From NCBI GenBank assembly GCA_021802365.1, contig JAKAAJ010000010.1:1-24388 (forward strand): a stretch of DNA of 24,388 bases, given 5' to 3'. The notes under the pieces were generated by a model. The model was not told the origin of the DNA. It saw only the letters and a list, made by a program, of their open reading frames with translations, and did no database searches. Shown here piece by piece: positions 7,873 to 15,919 of the stretch. A program made the position numbers and the translations under genes. Source of the stretch: Thermoplasmata archaeon. GTDB taxonomy: Archaea > Thermoplasmatota > Thermoplasmata > Thermoplasmatales > Thermoplasmataceae. Position 1 is the stretch's first letter, and the number at the start of each line of letters is the position of its first letter.

Positions 7873-7956
7873 ATGGTGAACCTGAGGGCACTTCCACTCT
7901 ATCTGATACCTCTTGTTATGCTTGGAATTCTTGTCTTTTCCATACTTGCCTTATAG
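7873..7956 (+). CDS. Possible 27-residue hydrophobic membrane peptide
   Basis: An ATG frame from 7873 to a TAG at 7954-7956 encodes MVNLRALPLYL followed by IPLVMLGILVFSILAL: a short basic start and then one continuous membrane-length hydrophobic helix. An in-frame GTG at 7849 would add eight residues containing a CVPC motif. The gap of about 215 bases between the MFS and aminotransferase genes otherwise has no feature, and an A/T-rich stretch (7811-7848) upstream could act as a promoter. No ribosome-binding site is evident. A frame this short can occur by chance, so this is a candidate only. Confidence 0.35.
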   Translation: MVNLRALPLYLIPLVMLGILVFSILAL

Positions 7957-8005
7957 ATAAAAACTCCTGCAATGAGCTTATTTGCCATGACAATTTTCAC
8001 TATAC

Positions 8006-9103
8006 ATGGCAGACAGAATTTTGATGCATGTGGGTCCCAGCAGGGGAAATATAGAGGTTGCAGAGAGTGCCGCCGTTCATGATCAGGGATTTTCATCCTC
8101 GGAATTCTCCGAGAAGATGAGGTTAACACTGAAAGGGATACTGGAAATATCAGGTGCGGCGTCAGGATACAGTCCTTTTGTTATACCGGGTAGTGGCACC
8201 GCAGCTATGGAATCGCTCACAACATTCCTTTCTCCTGGCGATAATGTGCTTGTTCTCAGCCATGGAACATTCGGAGACAGGTGGAAAGGTATCTTTTCAA
8301 GGTATCCTGTGAATGTGAGATCTCTGCGTTCCGCTCCCGGAAAGCATCTGAAAATAGAGGATATCAGAAAAGCAGCTTCCGATCAGCACTACAGGATGGC
8401 CATAATGACACATGTGGAGACAAGTACCGGACTTCGTGCGGATCTGGAAGCCATAATAGATTCAGTCAGGCAGTCAGCGGATATCATTGTTGTAGATTCG
8501 GTAGCAAGCCTTGGTGGCGAGAGACTTGAACTCTCAAAGCTTGGAATTGATGTTACTGTATCTGCATCGCAGAAAGCTATTGGAGCGGCACCTGGTGCTG
8601 GCATAATTGTAGCTTCAAATGACGCAATCGAAAAGATAAGGGATGGTGGCCTCTCCGGTTACTTTCTGAATCTTAGCAACTGGAGACCTGTGATGGAAAA
8701 ATTCCTTGACGGCTCCTGGGGATATTTCGCAACCCCGCCCATAGGCGTGGTTTACACAATGGCCAGAGCTCTTGAAATGATTCGCAGGGAAGGCATGGAA
8801 AGCAGATTAAAGAGGCACAGCAGGCTGGCTTCACTTCTCAGAGATGGCATTGAAGACATGTGTTTGAGCATAGTTGCAGAGCCCCAATACAGGAGCAACA
8901 CAGTTACCGGCGTTTACGTGAATGGGATCGATTCATCAGAATTTATAAGAAAATGCCTGAAAAGTGGAGTTGAATTCGCTGACGGAGCCCTTCCTGAACT
9001 GAAGGGAAAATATTTCAGAATCGGTCACATGGGCTGGGTTCAGGAGCAGGACATAATCAGGTCACTGGATGCCATCAGGAAAACACTAAGTGAGATAAAG
9101 TAA
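8006..9103 (+). CDS. Class V aminotransferase (serine-pyruvate/alanine-glyoxylate type)
   Basis: A pyridoxal-phosphate enzyme that moves an amino group from a small amino acid such as alanine or serine to a 2-oxo acid such as glyoxylate or pyruvate; exact substrates are not resolved. The family start MHVGPSRG lies at residues 7-14, followed by GSGTAAMES at 62-70, the THVETSTG substrate loop at 135-142, the cofactor aspartate Asp164 in VVDSVASLGG, and the Schiff-base lysine Lys190 in SASQKAIGAAPG. The C-terminal GKYFRIGHMG (about 334-343) matches the conserved arginine-containing end of the family. The length, 365 residues, is normal. The ATG at 8024 (codon 7) is an alternative start. It sits alone between the small-ORF region and the zinc-ribbon gene. 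Confidence 0.9.
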   Translation: MADRILMHVGPSRGNIEVAESAAVHDQGFSSSEFSEKMRLTLKGILEISGAASGYSPFVIPGSGTAAMESLTTFLSPGDNVLVLSHGTFGDRWKGIFSRYPVNVRSLRSAPGKHLKIEDIRKAASDQHYRMAIMTHVETSTGLRADLEAIIDSVRQSADIIVVDSVASLGGERLELSKLGIDVTVSASQKAIGAAPGAGIIVASNDAIEKIRDGGLSGYFLNLSNWRPVMEKFLDGSWGYFATPPIGVVYTMARALEMIRREGMESRLKRHSRLASLLRDGIEDMCLSIVAEPQYRSNTVTGVYVNGIDSSEFIRKCLKSGVEFADGALPELKGKYFRIGHMGWVQEQDIIRSLDAIRKTLSEIK

Positions 9104-9186
9104 CCTGCCCAAGCCACTTAATGTAGAGATCAGGATTGTTAAGCGGAGCCTTTAAAAAAGCATATTTACAAAATATTTGGAAGAAC

Positions 9187-9224
9187 GTATATACCTGGAT
9201 GTCATATATAACTGAGGGGTGATG
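9187..9224 (+). promoter_or_regulatory. TATA-like box and strong Shine-Dalgarno for the zinc-ribbon gene
   Basis: A/T-rich GTATATACC at 9187-9195 is followed by GGGGTGATG at 9216-9224, just before the ATG at 9227. The latter is a strong match to the archaeal anti-Shine-Dalgarno complement (GGAGGTGATC). This gene therefore has a short leader, unlike most neighbours. The sequence CATATATA at 9203-9210 is a second A/T element, probably too close to serve. Confidence 0.6.
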
Positions 9225-9226
9225 AG

Positions 9227-9598
9227 ATGAACTATATCTGCCCCAAATGCAGAGGTTCCGGCTACATCAAGGATGAATCAGATCATCTGGATATATGCGA
9301 TAGCTGCTGGGGGCTTGGCTACGTAGAGGAGATCAAGGCTGAACAGAAGTTTTCTGCATCTCCAGAGGAGAAGAGAATCAGAAGGAATGCTCTGATTGTA
9401 CTTGCTATCTCCGTATCTGTTTTCTATGCAATTCTTTTCCTGCTTTCACCGTTCATAAAATACACCTCAATAGAGATGGTTATTCTAATACTGGCTTCCT
9501 ATTATAGCGGGATTATAGGCAGCTCTCTCTACGTGAGGCATGCCATGAAGAAAATTAATTCCGGTGGAGGGAGGAGAGACCTCCCTGGACAGCATTAG
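9227..9598 (+). CDS. DnaJ-type zinc-ribbon membrane protein
   Basis: A 123-residue protein with a treble-clef-like zinc site at the N-terminus: Cys5 and Cys8 in CPKCRGSGY and Cys24 and Cys27 in CDSCWGLGY. These are two C-x-x-C-x-G-x-G-type repeats of the kind found in the DnaJ cysteine-rich domain, but only two copies instead of four. A hydrophilic linker (about 32-50) leads to two hydrophobic segments near 53-75 and 80-103, and a basic, Gly-rich tail (KKINSGGGRRD). The zinc part is probably cytosolic. There is no J domain, so it is not a DnaJ chaperone. Function is unknown; a role in binding misfolded protein at the membrane would be speculation. It ends six bases from the convergent orphan gene. 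Confidence 0.75.
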   Translation: MNYICPKCRGSGYIKDESDHLDICDSCWGLGYVEEIKAEQKFSASPEEKRIRRNALIVLAISVSVFYAILFLLSPFIKYTSIEMVILILASYYSGIIGSSLYVRHAMKKINSGGGRRDLPGQH

Positions 9599-9604
9599 AT
9601 AATT

Positions 9605-10204
9605 CTATGAACATTTTCCTGGATTTATCTGATCCCTGAAAAGCTGGACATAAGGGGAGTCAGCAGGTACATTTCCATTGAGTGAGAGAAATGTGGAGGG
9701 GTTAGGGGTGTAGCCCTTCAGTGCAGTTCCTGTCTGACTGTCCCAGTCCTTTACCTGCTGTTCATCATATTTTATGCAGTACTCCCTGCTCGAAAGATCA
9801 CTCAACGTATAGCAAACCGGTCCTTCTGGCACAATTCCATTCACAAACCCGCCCTCAAGCATGCTCCATTTCTGTCCTGGAGCCAGCGTGAACACAAAGG
9901 CAACAATGCTTTTGCCTCCAGGGAAATTAACAACCATGAGAGGAGGAGAATTGTTTGCAACACCCTTATCGACAAGCGTTGAATTTGTGGGCGTAAATGC
10001 TGTGTTAAAGCTGCTGTTGTTAAGATATACTGGCCAGAATGCGTTCCCGAAATAGTATCCTGACCTGTAAAGAACCCCGGATATTTTTCTGGTCGAACTG
10101 TTGGAGAAACTCCACTGAACTGTACCATTCTTCTCGTCGTACCACTTCCAGCTCACGTTTATTTTCTCGAGTATTGCCCGGACCATACCGATTTCGTTTA
10201 TCAT
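9605..10204 (-). CDS. Orphan hypothetical protein, 199 residues, rich in N-glycosylation sequons
   Basis: I do not recognise this protein. It is rich in aromatic, Asn, Ser, Thr and Gly residues and looks like a beta-rich fold. The first 95 residues contain at least six N-x-S/T sequons (NVS, NGT, NSS, NNS/NSS, NST, NNS), the pattern of an exported archaeal glycoprotein, yet no signal peptide or membrane segment is present. Three Cys lie in the second half (VCYTL, EYCIKY and near the end, GKCS). A TATA-like box 26 bases ahead of the ATG at 10204 argues against a longer N-terminus; the ATG at codon 7 is an alternative. It lies beside another orphan on the same strand. Confidence 0.65.
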   Translation of the reverse strand: MINEIGMVRAILEKINVSWKWYDEKNGTVQWSFSNSSTRKISGVLYRSGYYFGNAFWPVYLNNSSFNTAFTPTNSTLVDKGVANNSPPLMVVNFPGGKSIVAFVFTLAPGQKWSMLEGGFVNGIVPEGPVCYTLSDLSSREYCIKYDEQQVKDWDSQTGTALKGYTPNPSTFLSLNGNVPADSPYVQLFRDQINPGKCS

Positions 10205-10223
10205 GGTTCAGTATACACCAATT

Positions 10224-10236
10224 GATTATAAAAATC
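10224..10236 (-). promoter_or_regulatory. TATA-like element for the 199-residue orphan
   Basis: The minus strand reads GATTTTTATAATC, centred 26 bases upstream of the ATG at 10204, the spacing expected for a leaderless transcript. Confidence 0.5.
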
Positions 10237-10284
10237 TGAAGATTTTCAATATTTTTAAATTATATGTTCAGAAAAATATTGGCT

Positions 10285-10674
10285 TCATAACTGTGCATGA
10301 AGCTCCTGAAGCAGTTCTGTCTCCACATGCTTTGTCCATAGTATCTCCGGTATGTCTATGAATATGAAGATATCAGAAAGGAGAAGTACTTCTATTGCCG
10401 TAACTGCTAGATTCTGAACAAGTTTCCCGACACCCACATCAACCTCAAGGTTACTGGAACCATCCGGCTGCTTGAATACAAATGTCAGAGCTCTATCCGC
10501 AGATATGATATCCCTCAGAAAGCCTGCCTTCACTGCCTGAAGTACTGCCTGGCCATTCTGGACGTTCGACTGAACTTTCCATCCCTTGAACTGAAGGGAA
10601 TTTGCAAATCCATCAACTATATCCTGCAGTTTCTTTGATGTCTGTAGCTGTACAGTTTTTTTAAATATCTCCAT
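10285..10674 (-). CDS. Orphan hypothetical protein, 129 residues
   Basis: Function unknown. The protein begins with a charged helix (about 1-27) and continues with GWKVQSNVQNGQAVLQAVK-like strands (31-49) and a FVFKQPDGSSNLEVDVGVGK hairpin (67-86). Its last third holds a hydrophobic helix (about 90-112: AVTAIEVLLLSDIFIFIDIPEILW) and a short amphipathic end. The hydrophobic part is interrupted by acidic residues, so it may be a buried or membrane-associated helix and not a true transmembrane one. The ATG at 10674 lies close behind an A/T-rich patch. The gene is on the same strand as the 199-residue orphan, with an 80-base gap that holds the latter's own promoter, so an operon is unlikely. Confidence 0.6.
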   Translation of the reverse strand: MEIFKKTVQLQTSKKLQDIVDGFANSLQFKGWKVQSNVQNGQAVLQAVKAGFLRDIISADRALTFVFKQPDGSSNLEVDVGVGKLVQNLAVTAIEVLLLSDIFIFIDIPEILWTKHVETELLQELHAQL

Positions 10675-10743
10675 GATTTTATATGGATAACTTCTGGCTT
10701 AAGCCTTTTGGTATGATTGCGGGAGGATGTAATGCCCGACCTC

Positions 10744-11670
10744 TTATTTTTTCAGAAGGTTCTTTAAAGCTGCCTCCAGTTCCGGGAAACGGAAAACGTA
10801 GCCATACTTTTCAGCTCTGGCTGGAATAACCTTCTTTCCCTTTATGAGGAGATCAGAGACATCTCCAAACATCATCCTGATTATTGTTACGGGAACCCTG
10901 ATCCTTGAAGGCTTGTTCATGACTTTTCCCAGTGTATTTGCGAATTCACTCATTCTGGGAACTGAAGGAGATGCTGCATTTATGGGGCCGGTTACATCAT
11001 TCTTTTCCAGCGGAAAAAGGGCCAGCCGGACTTCATCCTCAAGATGGATCCACGGGAACCATTGATTTCCTGGTTTTATAGGTCCTCCGAGGCCTCTGTT
11101 AAATACCTTTACCAGCTGTTCAAGTGCTCCTTCATTAGAATCAAGAACAACGCTTGTCCTTATGTTCACAACCCTTGTTCTTTCTGAACCAGCCTTATTT
11201 GCAGACTCCTCCCACTCCCTTACAAGAACACCCCAGAAGTCATCCGCTGCCGGCTCATCCTCAGTTATTTCTCTGTCGTCCCATCTGTCATAACCATATA
11301 TTCCTGCTGCGGAACCGTTCACAAAAAGGGTTGGCGGATTTTCGCAGGATTTTATTGCATCGGAAATAGCCGAGGTATAATTCACCCTTGATTCATATAT
11401 CTCTGTTCTGTAATCCCCCTTCCATTTCTTGAATATGGGAGCTCCAGAGAAATTGAACACCGCCTCCGATCCGTTAATAATTTTCCCTATGCCTTCCTCT
11501 TTCCCTGTGAATTCAAAATATTCTGCAGCCTCCGGAACTCTCTGGCTGACCTTCTCTCTGTTCCGTCCCACTGCTGTTACTGAAAACCCCCTTTTCGCAA
11601 GTTCTCTGCATATTGCAGAGCCTATTAGCCCTGAGGCGCCAAAAACTACAGCTCTTTTCTGATCTCCCAT
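10744..11670 (-). CDS. TIGR01777-type NAD(P)-dependent epimerase (SDR family with DUF1731 tail)
   Basis: A short-chain dehydrogenase-like protein of the TIGR01777 family (YfcH-like), whose substrate is not established. The Rossmann motif GASGLIGS sits at residues 11-18, NFSGAPI at 73-79 is the family marker, and NGSAAGIYGY at 118-127 includes the active-site region seen as SA-x-G-x-YG in relatives. The C-terminal DUF1731 region spans about 255-305 and includes the RAEKYGYVFRFPELEAAL block. The length of 308 residues is typical. A TATA-like box 25 bases upstream suggests its own leaderless transcript. It is on the same strand as the downstream orphan genes and the upstream ornithine cyclodeaminase homolog, each with a separate promoter. 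Confidence 0.88.
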   Translation of the reverse strand: MGDQKRAVVFGASGLIGSAICRELAKRGFSVTAVGRNREKVSQRVPEAAEYFEFTGKEEGIGKIINGSEAVFNFSGAPIFKKWKGDYRTEIYESRVNYTSAISDAIKSCENPPTLFVNGSAAGIYGYDRWDDREITEDEPAADDFWGVLVREWEESANKAGSERTRVVNIRTSVVLDSNEGALEQLVKVFNRGLGGPIKPGNQWFPWIHLEDEVRLALFPLEKNDVTGPINAASPSVPRMSEFANTLGKVMNKPSRIRVPVTIIRMMFGDVSDLLIKGKKVIPARAEKYGYVFRFPELEAALKNLLKK

Positions 11671-11689
11671 AGGAGAATATTATGAATTG

Positions 11690-11700
11690 TAATATAAAAC
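11690..11700 (-). promoter_or_regulatory. TATA-like element for the TIGR01777 epimerase
   Basis: The minus strand reads GTTTTATATT, centred 25 bases ahead of the ATG at 11670; there is no ribosome-binding site, so a leaderless start is likely. Confidence 0.5.
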
Positions 11701-11759
11701 CGAGTAAATGGCAGCTTTACATTTTCACTGAAATCACATAAATGTCAGGGTATTGGCTG

Positions 11760-12671
11760 TCAGATATGACCAAGATTCTTCAGCACCAGATAGGCAGCTG
11801 CCACATCCTCTAGACCTACTCCCATTGTCTTGAATACAGATCTTTCTGGTTCTCTTGCAGGTGGTTTTGTAACAAGGTCTTTGAGTTCTATAATCTCCTT
11901 TTCAGGATTGTTCTTTCTTAACCCGATTATTTCTCCGGATTCCTTCATAGCCTGTTCAAGATGTTCCACCACCACCATATCACTCTGAAGTAGAACGTCC
12001 TCTGCTGCCTCTTTCCTCATTGGAAGGTTACCTCCGCAGAGGTTCACATGATATCTTTCTCCCAGATCCTTGCGTGAGAAAATGGCATCATTCGAGTTTG
12101 TTATGGAATTTATCACGGTGGCGTCCCTGGTGGCTTCACTTACTTTTTCATGAGCTCTTGCCTCCACGCCGAATTTTGATTGCATCCTTCTGGCAAAACT
12201 TCTTGCATTTTCAGGGTGCCTCGAATAAACATGAACAAGCCCAGCATCGAAGACCGAAAGCAAACCTTCAAGCTGTGTTTCAGCCTGGTATCCTGAGCCT
12301 ATTATGGCAATCTCCTGTTCCTTCTTTTTCAGAAGCAATTGCGATACCATGGCAGGAAGTGCACCTGTGCGTACCTGACCGAGCCTGTTTGCTTCAATTA
12401 CCGCGATAAGATCCGAGGATCTGGTGTCAAAGACCAGGACCACAAATCTTGCCCCTCCCTTTGCTGCTATGTAGCACTTCATCCCTGCAAGATGGTATTT
12501 CGCAAATATGCCAGGCATTGAATTGAGCACAGCACCATCTGAGTGGAGCCTCTCCCTTGGAGAAACTGAGGATTTGCCCACACCGAGATCCTGAAAAGCC
12601 TCCCGGAGTATTGCCACGGTCTCCTTCATATCCAGTGTCTGTTCAACTTCCTTTTCCGTGATATAATGCAT
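11760..12671 (-). CDS. Ornithine cyclodeaminase/archaeal alanine dehydrogenase family protein
   Basis: A member of the ornithine cyclodeaminase/mu-crystallin family, which includes ornithine cyclodeaminase (ornithine to proline plus ammonia) and archaeal L-alanine dehydrogenase; the sequence does not settle which. The Rossmann motif is GSGYQAETQLEGL from residue 125. The substrate-site residues appear as Arg41 (RERLH), Lys65 (GMKCYI) and RTGA at 101-104. The C-terminal SVFKTMGVGLEDVAAAYLVL (about 281-300) carries the conserved GxGxxD-like ending in the form GVGLED. The length of 303 residues is slightly shorter than the usual 320-330. The neighbouring divergent APC permease would suit an amino-acid-using enzyme. 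Confidence 0.88.
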   Translation of the reverse strand: MHYITEKEVEQTLDMKETVAILREAFQDLGVGKSSVSPRERLHSDGAVLNSMPGIFAKYHLAGMKCYIAAKGGARFVVLVFDTRSSDLIAVIEANRLGQVRTGALPAMVSQLLLKKKEQEIAIIGSGYQAETQLEGLLSVFDAGLVHVYSRHPENARSFARRMQSKFGVEARAHEKVSEATRDATVINSITNSNDAIFSRKDLGERYHVNLCGGNLPMRKEAAEDVLLQSDMVVVEHLEQAMKESGEIIGLRKNNPEKEIIELKDLVTKPPAREPERSVFKTMGVGLEDVAAAYLVLKNLGHI

Positions 12672-12928
12672 GGTTCTTCATGCATTCAGCACATTAAAAC
12701 AGTTTCATCTGAACCCATGCATACATTTTGGTCACAGAAAAACAATATAATTTCAACCCATTACCATGACAGTATCTCTAGTTTATAACATATCTTAACT
12801 TTTATGATAGTATTTTGTCCTGGGCATTTTAGGCTCTTTATGTGATATCTCACTTTCAGATGCGAATATTTTCCCTTTGGAAAACAAAAATTACTTATAA
12901 TATACATCATATAGAATGTTGATAATTG
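12672..12928. promoter_or_regulatory. Divergent intergenic region with two TATA-like boxes
   Basis: The 257-base gap separates two divergent genes for amino-acid use. ACATTAAAAC at 12691-12700 (minus strand GTTTTAATGT) is 25 bases ahead of the cyclodeaminase ATG. CTTATAATATA at 12894-12904 is about 30 bases ahead of the permease ATG. The interior (about 12710-12885) is A/T rich with no coding frame, repeat or hairpin that stands out. Its size is larger than most gaps in this window, leaving room for a regulator site. Confidence 0.5.
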
Positions 12929-14521
12929 ATGTCCGTTTCATTGAACAATGAACGGACCCTTGTTAGGAGATTGACACTTCGCAATCTCATTTTCCTTGGC
13001 CTTGGATACGATATGGCCACAGGGGCACTATTCAGCGCTACAGCTATTGTGTCAGCAGCGGGTCCAGAAGGAATAATTACATATCTGGTTGCAGGGTTGT
13101 TCTATTCTGCGCTTGGGGTCATATTCATAGAGCTTTCAAGGGTCTATCCTGAAGCAGGGTCAGTTACAAGGTTCACACTCTACTCCCATGGAAGAACGCT
13201 GAACCTTATCAATGGGTTTGCAGATCTTATATGGTATCTGTTCATACCTCCGGTTGAGGCCATCTCAGTCTCATATACACTGAATGTATTCTTCCCATAC
13301 TTCATCAACAAAGCTGGTGATCCCACAATATACGGGGCCATTCTTGGATTCGGTATTGTCCTTCTAATGCTCCCCGTAAACTACTTTGGAATTTCACGGT
13401 TCGGAAGGGCAACGAACTATATTTCAGCAGTCAAGATAGCCCTGTATCTTACTGTGCCCATAGCACTCATTCTTGTTGTCCATAATTCTGCCAATCTCTT
13501 CCATGAGGGTGGATTTGCCCCCTTTGGAATCGGATCCATGTTTGCGATCCTCCCACTTGCGATGTATAATTTTGGTGGGAGCAGGATGATTCCGGATTTT
13601 GCGGAGGAAACCACCAAGAAGAGTTACATAACACTTGGCATAATAATTGCAATCCTGACTGAGACGGCCATTTATACTCTTCTGGCTGTTGCTGTCGTTT
13701 TCGGAACAAACTGGTCAGCAGTCCACCTTGCCGCCGGTTCCTGGCATTCTCTCAAGGGTCTTGCAGCTAACCCGTTTCTGGTCTTCTCCAAAAGTACTGG
13801 TCTGGAATGGCTCCTCATAATAACACTCATTGTGAGTGTTGTCTCACCTTACATTTCAGGTTACATTTCCGTGGGTGCAGGAACAAGAGCTCTGTTTTCA
13901 ATGGGAAGATCAGGGCTGGTAGGGGACAGGATAAAAGCTATCCATGAAAAATATGCAATTCCGGTATGGTCTCTTGTTGTTTTCATAGTGGTGGGGGGAT
14001 TCCTTGCGCTTGTCTCTGCTCCGGCTCCCAGCATCTACAACCTTATAGATGACGCTACAGCGGCAGGTTACCTTGGCTTTGCTGCCATACCTGTTGCAAT
14101 GATCGTTGCGCGCAGACAGCGTGTTACATCCTCAGTGCAGAGGATAAGAGGCGGGAACATTCTTGCTCCCGTAGCAATGGGTGTGTCCGGATTAATCGCA
14201 TACTGGGCAGGATGGCCTGATGAACCTTATGCAGTTCTTCTCATACTGGCCGCCTCTTTGCTCTTTGGAATATATTCCCGCGCATCACAGGGACTTCTGA
14301 ATTCCCTGTGGTACATATGCTATATGGGATTCATAACGCTGATGGTCGCCACAGGTTCCGAGGGGCTTTTTGATTTCGTTCCCAGCAGTATCGGGCCATT
14401 CATAGTGTTCGCAGTGACAGTTGCATTATTTTACCCATGGGGAGTGTTTTCCGGCCTTGAGAGCAGATTCAGGGACAGGGAATATACTGAATTCAAGGCA
14501 GAGAGGTTTGAGCCTGAATAA
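12929..14521 (+). CDS. APC superfamily amino-acid permease
   Basis: A 530-residue membrane transporter that probably imports amino acids with a proton. After a short basic N-terminus (RRLTLRNLIFLGLGYDMATG) there are 12 or more hydrophobic segments. The first contains the unwound-helix signature region of APC carriers (GYDMATGALF, around 28-37); FAILPLAMYNFGGSRMIPDFAEETTKK (about 206-232) matches the helix 6 region and loop with the conserved EE of the family. A cytoplasmic GAGTRALFSMGRSGLVGDRI segment (about 316-335) is another APC marker. The ATG at 12929 fits the TATA-like box; a TTG one codon upstream is in frame but unneeded. Substrate specificity is not visible. Confidence 0.9.
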   Translation: MSVSLNNERTLVRRLTLRNLIFLGLGYDMATGALFSATAIVSAAGPEGIITYLVAGLFYSALGVIFIELSRVYPEAGSVTRFTLYSHGRTLNLINGFADLIWYLFIPPVEAISVSYTLNVFFPYFINKAGDPTIYGAILGFGIVLLMLPVNYFGISRFGRATNYISAVKIALYLTVPIALILVVHNSANLFHEGGFAPFGIGSMFAILPLAMYNFGGSRMIPDFAEETTKKSYITLGIIIAILTETAIYTLLAVAVVFGTNWSAVHLAAGSWHSLKGLAANPFLVFSKSTGLEWLLIITLIVSVVSPYISGYISVGAGTRALFSMGRSGLVGDRIKAIHEKYAIPVWSLVVFIVVGGFLALVSAPAPSIYNLIDDATAAGYLGFAAIPVAMIVARRQRVTSSVQRIRGGNILAPVAMGVSGLIAYWAGWPDEPYAVLLILAASLLFGIYSRASQGLLNSLWYICYMGFITLMVATGSEGLFDFVPSSIGPFIVFAVTVALFYPWGVFSGLESRFRDREYTEFKAERFEPE

Positions 14522-14593
14522 GCCAGGGGCAATACATCAGTGATGCCATTCAGGAATATGACTTCCGGTAAAGGCTATTAGTGAAAAATCAAT

Positions 14594-14893
14594 ATGGTAC
14601 CCATGGACAAATTGCCCTCGATCAACGCGCAAAAACTTTATGATTACATTTCAGGGAACAATTCATACTGGCTGGAGAGGGACGGGGATACTGTTGAAGT
14701 CCATTTTTCACCTGAATTCCCTGAAGCCATGTCACATCTTCCAGATGGGAAGTCGGTGGAGCATATTATGTATGGGAAGGAAAAGAATGGAATGATCTTT
14801 TTCTACAGGTTCACCACGCTCAGTTCCTTCGGAGAGACCTCATCTGAGCTGATTGAGGACGATCCCATAATGGAATGGCTCAAGTACATCTAA
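14594..14893 (+). CDS. Hypothetical 99-residue protein
   Basis: Function unknown. The protein is soluble, acidic and without signal or membrane segment. Features are a central strand-turn pattern (YWLERDGDTVEVHFSPEF, about 28-45), then GKSVEHIMYGKEKNGMIFFYRFTTL (about 52-76), and an acidic C-terminus (ELIEDDPIMEWLKYI). The start may be the ATG at 14594 or the one at 14603; a weak AGTGA lies 12-16 bases upstream of the first. It follows the permease by 72 bases and may be cotranscribed with it. Its stop overlaps the stop of the convergent deoxyhypusine synthase gene. Confidence 0.65.
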   Translation: MVPMDKLPSINAQKLYDYISGNNSYWLERDGDTVEVHFSPEFPEAMSHLPDGKSVEHIMYGKEKNGMIFFYRFTTLSSFGETSSELIEDDPIMEWLKYI

Positions 14894-15822
14894 AGGAAGG
14901 GCCCGACTAGTACTGGAAGTATAACAGTTGCGTCACCATATATGTTGACAAATTCTGCGTCCTCCTTTACCTTCTTCCAGGATATGGCCTCCTCAAGCTT
15001 TGCTCCAGATAGTGAACCGTCATACTCCTGTGCTGTTGTGAGATATACCGCATAATCAAGACCTCCTCTGAACTGGTTCCACCAGATAGTGTGATGTTTT
15101 GATATTCCTCCACCGATCATGAGAGCACCTGTTTTCTTTGCATCAAACACAATATCCGAAAGCTCATGCTCATCTTTCAGCAGATCTATTGAGAAATCCC
15201 TGTTCCTCTCATAGAATGACCATAGCTGGGATCCGAATGAGCCGTCGGTGATTCCTGGAACATATACAGGAATATCGTTCCTGGCTGCATTATACAGTAT
15301 TGAAGAATCCGACTTAAGCTGTAGTCCCACCTCATGTATGAGATCTGCCACACCCCATTTCTTCTTCCTGCTGTAGAGGTCTTCAATGATTGGCTGTATC
15401 TTCCCCTCTATGATTTCCCCGTAACTCTCGTCCGGGACGAATACGTTCCCCAACCTGTTTATTCCAAGTTTTCTCAATTCCCTGTCACTGTAGTCGAATG
15501 AGCCAGCATAATAATCCAGGTAAGTACGGGCTATATCGTGGTCAAGGGTTCCGCAAGTTGTTATGATGACGTCTACCAGCCTGTTTCTTACAAGATCATT
15601 GATGATTCCTCTTGTTCCAGTGGATATAATGTCTGCTGGAAATGACAGGAATGTTGTGTTTTCCTCACTGAACATTTTTTCAAGAATGGCGTGACCGGTG
15701 GCAATCTTGGCAGAGGTGAACCCTCCTGAGTTGCCATACTGCTTCATAAGGTCCCTTATTGATGTATCTGCCTTTACAGAAGTGTCTCTGACAGGATATC
15801 TGAGGAGTTCTTTTCTATCCAT
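14890..15822 (-). CDS. dys: Deoxyhypusine synthase
   Basis: Transfers the aminobutyl group of spermidine, via NAD, to a lysine of initiation factor aIF5A; this modification exists only in archaea and eukaryotes. Markers in order: STGTRGIINDL at 67-77, TTCGTLDHDIART at 88-100, VYVPGITDGSFGSQLW at 186-201, IGGGISKHH at 236-244 and the active-site lysine block EEAISWKKVKEDA at 277-289, where Lys284 aligns with the catalytic lysine (Lys329 in human). GDATVILPVLV at 296-306 is the usual C-terminal block. The length of 310 residues fits archaeal forms. A TATA-like box (minus strand at 15848-15858, about 31 bases upstream) gives a leaderless start. It converges on and overlaps by four bases the small 99-residue gene. 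Confidence 0.93.
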   Translation of the reverse strand: MDRKELLRYPVRDTSVKADTSIRDLMKQYGNSGGFTSAKIATGHAILEKMFSEENTTFLSFPADIISTGTRGIINDLVRNRLVDVIITTCGTLDHDIARTYLDYYAGSFDYSDRELRKLGINRLGNVFVPDESYGEIIEGKIQPIIEDLYSRKKKWGVADLIHEVGLQLKSDSSILYNAARNDIPVYVPGITDGSFGSQLWSFYERNRDFSIDLLKDEHELSDIVFDAKKTGALMIGGGISKHHTIWWNQFRGGLDYAVYLTTAQEYDGSLSGAKLEEAISWKKVKEDAEFVNIYGDATVILPVLVGPFL

Positions 15823-15886
15823 GACGGATAATATTTCAATGGGTTAAGGATTTTTAGTCCTGATTCTTAACCTGAGAGCCCCATGA

Positions 15887-15898
15887 TAAAAAATTAAT
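15887..15898 (+). promoter_or_regulatory. TATA-like element for the CopD-like gene
   Basis: TAAAAAATTAAT is centred about 27 bases ahead of the ATG at 15920, in the divergent gap of 97 bases with the deoxyhypusine synthase gene. No ribosome-binding site is present. Confidence 0.5.
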
Positions 15899-15919
15899 TC
15901 CGGACAGGCATATCATTTA

